From assembly GCA_009739215.1 (NCBI GenBank), contig VSJF01000005.1:558001-622000 (forward strand): a stretch of DNA of 64,000 nt. The letters run 5' to 3'. The stretch is from Floccularia luteovirens. Lineage: Eukaryota > Basidiomycota > Agaricomycetes > Agaricales > Squamanitaceae. This document shows positions 22,644 through 34,023 of this stretch, in pieces (position 1 is the first letter of the stretch; every line of letters starts with the position of its first letter). The notes under the pieces were generated by a model. The model did not search any database. It was given only the letters and a program-made list of their open reading frames with translations, and was not told where the DNA came from. The translations under genes were made by a program, and so were the position numbers.

Positions 22644-25630
22644 TTACTGGAATTCGGGATCAAGAGCATCATATGCTGGACAGAGGTCGCTGTAAAATCG
22701 TTGAGATACAACTTAACAATGATAGAAACAAAAACATACAGCCAATCTTGAGGAGTGATTTGGGAGTTGGGCCCAGATACGTTGTCTTCAGGTGCTTCAG
22801 CGAAAGCAACAGCCAAACCAGCCTCAAGATGCCAGTCAATGTGGCTACGGAGAATGTCAAGTTTATACTATGATCAACCACTGATATGTTACTTACCAGT
22901 GCAGGAACCAGGCTCCGGCGTTTCCCTAAAACGGAAACAGTATCAAGTCAATTGTTCCTATATAAAATACAGAGGAACTTACACTGAAGAAACGGAAGGT
23001 GATGTTAGGACCGTTAACTGTAGATTGCGCGTTTTATCAATTGAACTATTGAAGGAACAGAACTCAAACTTACCGGCAATGACGTCACGTCTTGGTGGGT
23101 TGACGAAGTTGAAATCGGTGTGGCCAGCAGTACGAACAACATCGAAGGTGTGGCCGTGCACTGTAAAAGAACATAAGTCGAGATTCAAACTTGCTAATCA
23201 GAGTGCATACAATGGAAGGGGTGAGCTAAAGAAAGAGCAATCAATACTGAAGTCCAAATAATTGGCTACTGAAACATACCACCACCGCCTGGGATAGAGA
23301 TTTCGATAATCTTGTTCGCCGGAATGATGAACACCTGGTAATGTCATAAGAGGAATTGCAAAAGTATGGTTCAGGTTAGGACGAACTTGTTCCTATATTA
23401 ATGAAATGATGAGCGCATGTTAGCATTAGGATAGTAAGTCACGTACAGAGGGCAAGAGATCCGTTGGTTTCTTGGCACCGCTAAGGAGTTGGAGCAGAAC
23501 AGGGACGGAAGGAGAGATGTAAGAGATGCCGTTGATGTCAAAGAATGGAGGGTTGGGTTGAATATCCAAGTTGATGGCAACATCAGCAGGTGCACTTCCG
23601 AGCTGATAAACTATTAGACGGAATACCATGGGATAGCTGTTGTCAACATACGTTACCGGGGCCGACTTGAGCGATTGGCTATTGGTAGAACATATGAATA
23701 CCCTTATGAATGATTAACATATTTTATATACTGACGTGCATGAGGAACTCGTCCATCTTCACTCCAGGTGTGTTGACGGTGGTGGGTTCCGCGATGGGAG
23801 CACCCTTGTAGCGCAGAATAGCAAGGGCAAGCGACAAGTTCACTAGATGTATTGTTAAAATATGCAAACCTTGGTCATTGTTGAGACATACAGTTCGGGT
23901 TTCCAGCAGGGCTTCCACCAGTTGGACTGAAGAACGTTTCATTAGAACACGGTTGATATCGTGAACAAAGATCAACTCACGGTGCGCGGATCCAGTAGTT
24001 GCCGACAGTTTGGTTAGCATGCAGGATGACGGACACACGTTGCGCTGAAGTAACATTTAGTGAGATGTTAGATTAAGTGTCAAATTCAACATACCAGCAT
24101 AGACGTCAACGTTCTGGACAGGCAAGGGGTCGTGCTCAGTGCCATCGAGTTCCATGACATCTGCAGGGCTGATCAGTCACAGCCATTATACACTGTAAAG
24201 GAGGCGCACCGAAGGTGTGGTTGTCAACAGAGAAGGTGTGGAATGGACGGCAAGAGAGGGAGAAGATACGGAATCTATGAGAATGTTAGCCCACTGGGGA
24301 GTGCAAGGCAGTCGTGGATTTACCTGTAGCGCTTGCCTTGCTCGACATTGACTACTGCGAATGGAACTTTTGGGCCTCCGTTGAAGCGACCAGCACCGTT
24401 GATGAGGGTGGAATCAGGAATGCTGGAATCCAAATAAGAAATGATTTAGGTGGGCGACAGCAAAATTCCTTACGGGACAGTTCCGGTTTGGAAGAACACC
24501 TTCTGGCCAAGAGGAGCAAATACATGGTACCTAAAGTGGATTGAGCATCTGAAGCCACTGGAATTTGTGCATGACGGACCAGTCCGCAAGGGTAATGATG
24601 GTGCTTGCTGTATGACATGGTCATTAGATCAGCCAATCACTAGTTAAACGATATACGATAACTAACCATCATCAACATCATACAAGTGCGCCAATGGGTC
24701 ATCGGGGTCTGGGTTATCATTAGCTAGGAGGCCAACTTTCTAAGGCAGGATAGTTACCGTAAACGGGGAAAGCCCCACGAAGACCATCGCAATATTGCGT
24801 AGACAAGTGAGAGTGGTACCAGAAGTTTCCTGTTTGGCCAGCAGTGTCGAACTCATCTAAAATATGTTTAAATTCCAATGACATGTGTCTCAACATATTG
24901 AATGCATACACAAGAATGTTGCATTCCTAAAAGAAGAGTCAGTGTTCATGTCTCATGTTATTAAATGTTCTACTCACGGGGCAATTGGGCACTGTGCATT
25001 GGGAGGAGGACGTCAATAATAAATCATCGCCTTAAAAGGCCAATTATCACCTGGTTGACAAAGCTATTATAATGAGGTGGGTCAAGTTATTGCAGAGATA
25101 ACAATGCCTCAATAACTTACGAAGGACCGTCCATTCCAGAAGTGCGATGTTGGAAGAAGCCGTGCCAGTGCTGAGATTATCAAGTCAGGATTTGTGGCAC
25201 CAAACTTGACTATGGGACATACGATAGAAAAACTGCGTCTCATTTCGGGACTGGTCAACTTGTTGTTTGTTTTAATCTAAATGACCCGTTTAGAGCAGCA
25301 GACTCAGGGGGAAAAAAGCTTCCATACCTGTACTCTGTCATTCTTGTTTGCGACAATAACTTTTAAAGAAGGAAAGGCATAAATATTATGTCAAGTAATT
25401 GGCTTTCAACGATTATTACCTGGACCTGGGAATTCACCGTTAACTAAGACGGCACTGAGATTATACAGGTCAGATGATGAATTATGAGCGCTTGTAAGTA
25501 GGACGTACTTTCGTTGGAACCCATCGGGTGCGATTACTTTATTGACAATGTCGAGTTCATAATTCCTAGTTATGACTGACAATGCTGAAGGCAGCAAAGC
25601 GAGAAAAGCGAGACCGGATAAATGCACCAT
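22644..25630 (-). CDS. Laccase (multicopper oxidase), copy 2
   Basis: Start at 25630 and TAA at 22644-22646. It has the same exon pattern, signal peptide and copper-binding motifs as copy 1 ([49 protein letters not shown]). I found no stop or frameshift. Differences in coding sequence are few: [11 protein letters not shown] in copy 1 is [10 protein letters not shown] here (one codon lost, near 23560), and an Ile codon formed across the intron before NGPNITF is Val here. It should encode a working secreted oxidase. Expression may differ through the small changes in the promoter; the TATA box is conserved. Confidence 0.95.
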
Positions 25631-25680
25631 GTTGAATGAGGACTGTGCTCACAACTATTCCAATAGTTTCAGAGAAAACC

Positions 25681-25687
25681 TTTTATA
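25681..25687 (-). promoter_or_regulatory. TATA box of laccase 2
   Basis: TATAAAA on the minus strand, 51 bp upstream of the start codon, as in copy 1. Confidence 0.6.
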
Positions 25688-26943
25688 CTCAATTTTCTAA
25701 TCTTGCAAAGTAAGCATATGAGCCATTTTCTCCATGAGTAAAAACGTCGTGGAAACTTTCGAAGATATTGGCGGTTTCAAATTGAGATATCAATCATAAA
25801 CGGAGGATAATGTTATCGAATAGCCCATGCTCCTACCCCAATATAGAATCATAACGTCTGGATCCTGTAGTAAGGTTCACTTTGCAAAAGGTCAAAAAAC
25901 TTATCTGTACTTGCCGATCCGCTTCGGAAGCTTGAAATTCAGAACTCTTCCCACAACGTGAAAGTGATTCTTACCATCGTCAGATGCGTAGCAAAGAAGT
26001 CATGTGTACATTATAGATACCGCCTTAAATAATGATATTGCCTCAAGACGGTACGAGTTGGCCGGAATATGTAGTATGAGAAAGTAGAGGTGGAGAAGAA
26101 ACCACACGTCTTCTTGACAAGCGTGAGACGATATCTTGGGATAAGAATCAAACCGTCTCCGCACTGGAGGGAACTTTCAAATGTTTCATTACTGTATCCC
26201 CAAGTAAAATTAGACGAAAGTCTTTTACTTTCATGTAAACCTCGAATACTTACGGATGAGTTCCTTAATTATTATAAAGCACAATAACAAAGGTTATGCA
26301 TTGGCCAGACTTTCAGTTCAGTGTTGATAAGCGTTGAGAGAATATTGTGGGACAAGTAATATGCGCATTCGAGGGGACATTGTTTAGATGTTCAAAATTC
26401 AAAGCCGAAAAGTATGGAGTTGCCACATACCATGTCGATGCTTCTCATCAACTTCCAATATCGTCATCAGGGTCCTTCGTCTTCCACTTGCGGATAGTTT
26501 TGAGTTCTACAGGAGCACTGCGACACTTTTCGAAGGAGATTTATTCGAAATGTATAATTGCAATTATCCCGGTTCCGTCGCATTTCCCACCCTCGCCCAG
26601 GAATTTGATGCAGGTGCAGAGCAATCCCCGTGCTTGTCGACGCGACCCCCTGCTCAATCGGCAGGGTGATATTTTTTATGGATGTGTGGGCTAAGTGCGC
26701 CAGCACAGGCAGCAACTTGCTTCTTATACTTCTTTGTGTGAACCATTGTTATTCAGCCCTGGATCCTCTGGTATGATCGACATCTGTGGCTTTCCAGGAC
26801 CTCGCCCTGATTATTTCGGCTGATTTATGTACTGTTATTATGATAGACAGTTCCAGTCGAAATGGCGATCAATAATATACTCAACCGCACCACCGAAACC
26901 GAGAAAACTGAATTTACTTCCATGCACTGCATTTAATACCACA
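25688..26943. other. Laccase 2 upstream region, no clear gene
   Basis: Duplicate of 16270-17500. The shared open frame of copy 1 is present at 26347-26694. I see no other coding signal. Confidence 0.4.
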
Positions 26944-27600
26944 ACCATAACTTTTCGCCATGAACTTGTTTATCTACTGCGTCTGGCAAACAAAAATATC
27001 CCAAACTGGACAATGAGTCAAATTGGCATCTGTCCAGAGCTATCAGAAGGAAACCTTTCTCATACATAACGACGCTCGAAAGTAATTATTCGACCAAACT
27101 CATATACAAAGTGAAGCACAATCGATCAGGACGGCATTTAGTGATGAAGTTTGTGTCTACATACATTGCGGATGCTCATCGCCTTCTTGCTGAGCACCGA
27201 CTGGCACCCACCTTGCACGATGCCGGAATGGAAAGATGAGACCACACAAACATATAGTAGGCGATACATGATTGTCATGGATTTTGTTGAAACAATAGAT
27301 CATTGGAGCGCTAAAGACCAATTTGACTAGGTCAAGCAGGCTGTTTGTTGAACTCTTACAAACTTCTGACTTTGCATTTGGAGACCTTCGAACACCTGGA
27401 TCGCGGCTGGAACCAGAAAGATGATGCTTATCGATTTTGACTGGTGTAGCAAAGAGTATGAAGGACGGTATCCAATAGAATTAAATCAAGATGATATTTA
27501 TCGGGCAGAAGGTGTTGGTTCGGGTTCTGTGATGAAAAAGCGGCATGATCTGGACATGCTAAAGAGATTGCCCCGCGTCAATAGGAGTCTATTGGGTTGA
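26944..27600 (+). pseudogene. Kinase-like relic 3 (Crinkler-kinase family)
   Basis: Only the C-terminal, kinase-like half is left. Pieces in order are RHELVYLLRLANKNIPNWTM, then GRHLVMKFVSTYIADAHRLL, LAEHRLAPTLHDAGME, a hinge-like YMIVMDFVETIDHW counterpart, and MMLIDFDWCSKEYEGRYPIE followed by the shared end to TGA at 27598-27600. Frames change several times (near 27110, 27240, 27400). It closely resembles relic 2 from about 21540 to its end, and the following 60 bases (TTCAGTTTTTCAGTGCCTC and on) match too. No Crinkler N-terminus is present. Confidence 0.7.
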
Positions 27601-28815
27601 ACAATTCAGTTTTTCAGTGCCTCTAGTTCATTCTACGCCAAACATTAAATCATAGATAATTGATAGAGTGACAATAAAGTACTTTGTGAAATTGCAATCA
27701 CCTTGGAAAAAAAAAGTTTCGAGTGACCCGAAAAGAATTATGTAACATTCTGTGAATTTCGGTATATATATCCACTTACACACAACTTGCATTCTTTTAA
27801 TCAATGTTGCTGTACCGCTTATCATGGCATTTGAACTTCCAAGAGAAACTTGAATAGTAAGAGAGTTAATATGCTGCCATCATCCTAAGATGTTCATAGT
27901 GGTATAAAATATTTCACACCTCTAAATATGTGGAGATGCTGCCGGTGATAGAGTTGTGACTGAGGAATGGTTTGCTCCTACAGGATGGAAACGCGGTTAG
28001 TAATACTTACCCCCTAAAAGAATCTATTTCTTCCGTTCTATCTACTTACTAGACTTGATGCGGGCATTGTTGATCATAACCATAAGGAGAGACGTTTCTA
28101 AGGTCAAGAGATTGAGATAGATAGTTTGTGAGCTGCCTCTGGAGGAACCAAGTAATGACGTGTAATAGAAAACGTCAAGTATGGTCCATTGAAAGTATCA
28201 CTGAATATCACGGCTATACAACGAGATGGCTATCGGCTATCTTGACATTATACATATATGGCGGCAAGACTTTTTATTTTGGGGTGTGCGGTGATAGCGA
28301 TTTGGGGACCTCATGAATATTTGAATGGTTATCGACCTCAATTACTTGAATTCAATTCCAGCTTATCTTTGTGATTATCGTAGACCGCACTGAAAGCGAG
28401 TAGCTGTTTCATTGTGGTAGGGTTGTTATACTTATGAATGGTACGTCATTCGTGCATAGTGTATTTGCGGTTGTTTTCCAAAAGCTTCTTATAGGTGACT
28501 GGAATATCTTGTAAGACCTGTGTGGCTGAAACGCAGCTGCAGGAATGGTATTGAAGAAAGTTATATAATAGTAACGATGAATGTAAGTCCAGCCATCATT
28601 AAGCATAAGTCGGACTTGGTACCTATATGGAGGAAGGATCATTTGTCCGACCTTGTGCATAGAGCGAGATAGGGCCGGAGAGATCCGAAGAGGGTTGTGG
28701 TGTGTGCTCACAAGAACTGCTTACGCCCGTCATCAGGAATATCGTTCAGCTATTGCATCTTAAGTAGTACGTTCTCTTTTCTCTTCTCTTTCTTTCCTCC
28801 ATCCTCTCGCTTATC
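27601..28815. other. Intergenic with no supported gene
   Basis: The first 50 bases belong to the relic flank. A short protein-like phrase occurs at about 27939-27995 (DAAGDRVVTEEWFAPTGWKR) and could be an exon relic, but it has no partner exons I can join. The last 100 bases are C/T-rich, as expected before an agaric start codon. Confidence 0.4.
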
Positions 28816-30507
28816 ATGCTTTCTTATTCTAAGCGTCATCATCACGGGTCATCATCCCCTCCTGTAAATGCAATAGGTCTGTCTCCGCCCTTGCAACACA
28901 AGCAGTATCACCTTTCTATACCCCTTCAACTTTACCCGAGAAGAATCCTGGCTGACCCATCTCCTCTCTCCTCTGGCCAACCACATCCCTCGTCCTCTAT
29001 CTCCCCCAAGTTCGCCTCTGTACCCCTTCTCTCTTCTGAAGACGACTCCCCTACACGACCGAGAGCGCCTCCTTTGACAAAGCGTAAAATCACTCGAACG
29101 CGTTCTTCTTCAAACGTCTTTGGTTCCTTTGTGCCTCCATCCGGTTTTTTATTCGCCCCAGCCGAGACCTCTCGCATAGCTGCCTCGCGTTCCACGTCGG
29201 TATTTCCCACCATAAAATCTATATCATCACCATTTCTTCATTCGGATTCCCCGCCACCTTATTCATCATTGATTATTACTCCGGTCCCGCATATGCAATC
29301 AGATTCAGAAGATGACCAGAATGAAACCGATATGATATACACCTCTCGTCTTGCTCAGAACAAAAGGTCGGGTTCTGCTAGCACTAGTAGCAGCAGTTTG
29401 CGTTTTCGAATGGTTGGGGGACTGTTATCAAATGGTTCATCCCGTTCTCGCGATAAGCCAAAGCCTATATGCACGACACCTGGTAAATTATGTGCTGGAG
29501 AGACCGAAACAGAAACTGATGAACCTGTAAGTTCTTTTGACATTTTTCATCGGTCCGTCTTTTCCATTCTATTTCCAAACACTCTTCATCCCATCAAGGT
29601 TATGCTCATGATGAGCGACCCTTCTTTCACTGTCCTTCTTCCTACTCCTGACAACCTATTATAATCTATATTCATTTCATCTCATCCTGAAACGCTGACA
29701 TGCTCAATCACACAGTCCCGCCATTTACCTACTGCACGCATTGTGTACCCCTCAGGCCCCCTTGTGCCTCCAAATAACCTGCAAGAAAGACTAACGCCCT
29801 TCCTTTTTGAGTTTTCCCGATTACTATCCATTGTTCCAGCCGTATTTGGCACTCTTTATAACTTATATCGCATATATTGTCCACCAACCTCTGTTAATAA
29901 TGGTCGTCTGCCTCCTGATCGTGTTGATTACTTTATCTCGGCCCTTTGGGTGAGCAGTTTCTTATCTCCAACCCTGGTGTCAAACTCAAAATCAAATTGT
30001 TATTAGGCAATTTTAACTGGCTACCAATGCTTATGCTTAACAACTGGCTTACTCACCCGCTGGCGATTGTATTATCCACCGTTATCAACCCTTGTGCGAC
30101 TGCTTGCTCTTCAAGGGATTTGTTGGCCAGCGACTCAACTTACACTGACAATTCTCGAACACGAGAAACGGCCAGTGATCGTGTGGGCTGTGATTGGTAC
30201 GACGACGTGCATGAGTAGGAGTGTCCAGATATGGGTTACAAGTAATCTTTGGTGGGAGAAACGTGATGGAAAAGATGGAAATCCAGCTTCTGGGAATGGC
30301 GTTGGCCAGCAATCTCCACCTGTTGTTGTTAGCGCAACTGAGGAAACACGTCAAGCTTATTGGAAAAGATGGGGCGGTGGTGGGAAGTGGGGTGGGCGTC
30401 GTTGGGATTGGAAGGAAGTTGGTGTAAAATGCGTTCTTCCTGCTGGCATTGTCTACTTTGTGATGGCTTGGGCAGAACAACTGAAACGCGAATTTATTAT
30501 CTGCTAG
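28816..30507 (+). CDS. EOS1: Eos1-like ER N-glycosylation protein
   Basis: Three exons (28816-29526, 29716-29949, 30007-30507), all in phase 0, give 481 residues. The N-terminal half is Ser/Pro-rich and probably disordered. The C-terminal half is a multi-pass membrane domain: FSRLLSIVPAVFGTLYNLYR, RVDYFISALW|AILTGYQCLC, YPPLSTLVRLLALQGICWPA, WAVIGTTTCMSRSVQIWVTS and VLPAGIVYFVMAWAEQL. This matches the fungal Eos1 family, an ER membrane protein needed for normal N-glycosylation and oxidative-stress tolerance in yeast. The long N-terminal extension is usual in basidiomycetes. Splicing is firm because the conserved domain crosses the second intron. It converges with TOM70. Confidence 0.82.
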
Positions 30508-31343
30508 CATCTCCTTACTCCTTCACCTTCACCTTTCCCTTTCCCTTTGCATTTTTTTATTTTTATTCCGTCTTCTTTCCCCCAGTTATCACCCCTTCCA
30601 TCCCCTTCTTACCTCTTCCCCAAAAACACTTCTTTATTAAGTATGCAAGTGTGTCCCGGGTTGTAACCATTTTAATTAGCCATAACCTCATGGGAGGGTG
30701 GCTTTCAGCAGTATAGATGCATGTACAGTAATTTCATGACATGCGTCATGATTGATTGATCAATGGACAGTACGCGAAAACAAGCGCTTCTGGTTCCTTT
30801 TAAATTAGACTTTTCAAGCTAGTACATATATATATGGGGGAGTCTCCCCTTTTATTTATGGACCTTTCCTAAAAATCATTAATCAATGATCAGTGTTTTA
30901 TTTCTAGTGAATTGGGGGAGGAGGATATCGATTGTGTATAAATTGTAGATGAAGAGCGAGTTGAAAGAAACTGAATATGCAAGACTAAGCAAAACTATAA
31001 TAATACTAGAAAAAAAACACAAGAAAGTGCGTGAAGAATACGTAGGGAAAATCGCATTGAATATTGAACCCTTCAGCTTCAGTAGTCAAAAGATATCAAA
31101 AGGAAGGAGAGAAAGTTCCCCATGTAAATATCACTTTCTTTGAATTATTTTAGTTAATGATTGAGATAATAAGTATGTATGGAAAAAGGAAAGAGCGTCC
31201 TTCCATCTCGAAAAAAAAAAACAATCGAAACCTTTTTGATCAGTGAGGCCGGAGAGAGGCTTCCCATATAAAGAAAGGGAAGTAGGTAGAAGGAGAAAAA
31301 ATCCTCTTGTTCAACATTCAGTAGAGATAAGTGAAAATGATCA
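30508..31343. other. Intergenic between converging genes
   Basis: Contains C/T-rich sequence after the Eos1-like stop, a TATATATA tract near 30826-30834 and A-rich tracts near 31210. No gene seen; the 64-codon frame at 30949 is low-complexity Lys/Glu. Confidence 0.5.
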
Positions 31344-33823
31344 TTACATCATGCTTCGTGCGATTGAGTTGAGCTGAGCGGCCATAGTTGGATATTTCTT
31401 GAGGAATTCAACTTGAGCTGCTGTAGCCTACGAGGAAATTATTGATAAGTTTTACAACAACAAGAGATGCAGAGAGAAAAAAAACTTCACATATTGATAT
31501 GTCAACGCATTAATCAACTCTGGCTCACTCCTCGCCAACTCTGCTTGTCTCGAAAACAAGTCCACAGCTTTCTCAATTCTACTCTGTTGTAAATTGAGTT
31601 GAGCAAGTGTGGCTACTGCTGCTTCACAATCGGGGTCGATTCGTAGTGCTTCGTTACAACATCGTTCGGCTGCCCCGATATCTTGATGCCATTGATATAA
31701 AGCAAGGCCTTTATTGACGAGTGGGAGGACGTTAGGTGGAGACCTTTATGGTTAGAGGTTAAATATTTTGTGTTGTGATTGTATGCTTGATTTTGTGCTA
31801 ACTCACTTTAGTCTTTCTAGTTCTATCGCCCGGTCAAATTTCTCCACTGCTTCTTGGTATCGTTGCAAATCCAACAAAAGCTCGCCACTTTTTTTTCGTT
31901 GGTTGAATTTTTTTCAGTCAGCATCAAAATTTCTAATAAACTCACTAATAATTCTGAGGTTCACTTCTTTGTGGGAAAGCTTTCAACGTCCTTCTGAACG
32001 TCGCCATACTATTTGAAACATGCCCTGATTTATATTGGGCTACCGCGAGTTGAATGTGACTGAAAACAAATTTGTCGTCTAGATCTGTCGATTTCGTGTA
32101 GTTCTCCGCAGCTTCGGTAAACTCATTCATAATGAACAAAACTTTGATAAACATTCTATCAGAATCAAACCCTCATTAACAAAGACAAAGATAAGAGACT
32201 GACCTTGTCCACGGTGATAATAAATATCAGGGTCATTAGGATTCTGTGCAATCGCCTTCTCAAAGCATTCAAAAGCGGTTTTAGGATCTCCTTGTTCCAT
32301 GTGCACACTTGCAATTTTCACAAGGCTTTGTGTGAGGGTAGGGTCCACTTCAATCGATTCAAGCAAGTCCGCTTTCGCTCCGTTCACGTCACCTATCAAG
32401 AACCTGTCAAAGAACAGATACTATAATTAAGTATCGGGAATATTTTGTCGAGGGAGGAAAGAGACAAAAGTGCCTTACTTGAAAGTTCCCCTTAGATTGA
32501 GCGCTTCGGCTTTACCGGAGTTCCATGAAATGCCTTGGTCAATTGCTTCGTTGACAAGTGAGACGGCATGAATGTAATCTGCGGCACTGAGAGCTTGAAG
32601 GCCAAGTTGGAGAGTTTGGTCCCCAGTAGAAGGATTCTCTGGGAGTTCAGGGTGGGCACCTGGAACATACATTGCTATGTTAGAGTTTATGGATGTGATT
32701 GCGTAGAGATAATACAGACGTGGACGGAAAGCAGCAAAATAGGCAGATGTGAAAGTATCTGAGGGTAGTCGGGGTTCACGTTTCTAGTTTCGTGTGTTAG
32801 CATGAAGTGGATGTGTTGGAAATTGTATTGTTCAGTACCGATAGTATTTCAGCAGCTTTCTGGGTAGAGATTACTTTCAACACCCTTTCCACGGATTGCG
32901 CGGTAGTTGGATTTTGGAATTTATCGAGGATGGTTGCGGCAGTGAAGTCTTTTAGGATATAGATAGCAATATAAGAAGATGAGAAGCATTGCAATCTCAC
33001 TAGTAGGATACATACCACGTAGAGCTTCTTCATGTCTCTGAAGTGCTTCAAGGGCGAGACCACGTCGGTTTAATGGTTTGACATAGTTTGGGTCGATACT
33101 AAGAGCTTCAGTACAATCTTCTATGACTTGGTCGTGCTTTGGAGGTGACATATTCGCATAACCTTGAAAACAGTTCCGTTGTGAATAAATATATATACCA
33201 ACGAGATTAGAACACTGAGATAAACATACAAGCAGCACGATTGCTAAAGAACACAGGCTCGGCTTTTGGTGATACCTGTATTGCTCGGGTGTACAGTTCT
33301 ACTGCTTGAGAAAAGTTGTGAGCTGAATATGCCGCGTTTCCTCGAGATTTGAATGATGCCGCTAGTTTTGCGCGTTCCTATACATTTGGGTGTTTGCAAT
33401 GAATATGAGTGCTTCGTAATCAATTAACAGTTGCTCACTTCTTCAGAGAGCGCTGCTATCTGCTCCGCTGTTAACTTGTCTTCATCTACTCAAAGATAGA
33501 TGAAATGGATAATATCATATGGTGCCATGAGACCACATACCGACTTCCTCAACCCTTGGAGTCACCTCTTCCAAGATTGGACCATCCGCATCCTTGACAG
33601 TCTTCTTCTTCTTCCCATTCTTGCTCTTTTTCTTCTCTTTATGCTCAGCCTTCTCACTTCCGGGACCTCTTGGTTTTGAAGACGAAGTTGAAGCATAGTA
33701 AGCAATACCACCAACAGCAACTACTGCTGCAGCTCCAATGATGATAGCACGCTTGTTTTCTGAAACAAAATCTTGCACGCGCTCGACGAAGGTGGTTGGT
33801 TGAGTTGTGGTGGAAGAATCCAT
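31344..33823 (-). CDS. TOM70: Tom70 mitochondrial import receptor
   Basis: Start at 33823, TAA at 31344-31346, with at least eight short introns. The N-terminus has a single membrane anchor (residues about 25-44, [20 protein letters not shown]) followed by a strongly basic Lys stretch, as in Tom70. TPR repeats follow: [13 protein letters not shown] and [10 protein letters not shown], then [20 protein letters not shown], and in the C-terminal half [60 protein letters not shown] and [20 protein letters not shown]. Tom70 sits in the outer membrane and receives carrier precursors with Hsp70/Hsp90, passing them to the Tom40 pore. The order of an N-terminal clamp TPR block and a C-terminal substrate block is complete. 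Confidence 0.92.
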
Positions 33824-34023
33824 GTTTTTTGGGAAGGGAGTGGGAGATAAGAAAGTCGGATGTTGAGTTGTTTTTGAAACCGCGTTCGGTCAAAATTTTG
33901 TTTTCTTCCCTTGCAAAGCCCGGGATGGAGAGTCGTGGGAATGCACCATGTACGTAACTCCGTCATAATGCCGGCTAAATACGCGTCACTACCGAACACC
34001 ACTGAGTCTAAGTACTTTATTTT

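Larger units (their letters stand above)
22570..26960. repeat. Segmental duplication, copy 2 (laccase unit)
   Basis: Counterpart of 13150-17530. It begins after the F-box fragment and ends near 26960 in the CATAACTTTTCGC sequence, where it passes into the third Crinkler/kinase relic. Confidence 0.9.

Noticed and set aside
27939..27995. Protein-like phrase DAAGDRVVTEEWFAPTGWKR
   Set aside because: Too short and without joinable exons; noted only as a possible relic.
30085..30510. 141-codon minus-strand frame opposite the Eos1-like gene
   Set aside because: The plus strand has the conserved membrane domain and correct splicing; the minus frame is low-complexity Pro/Thr.
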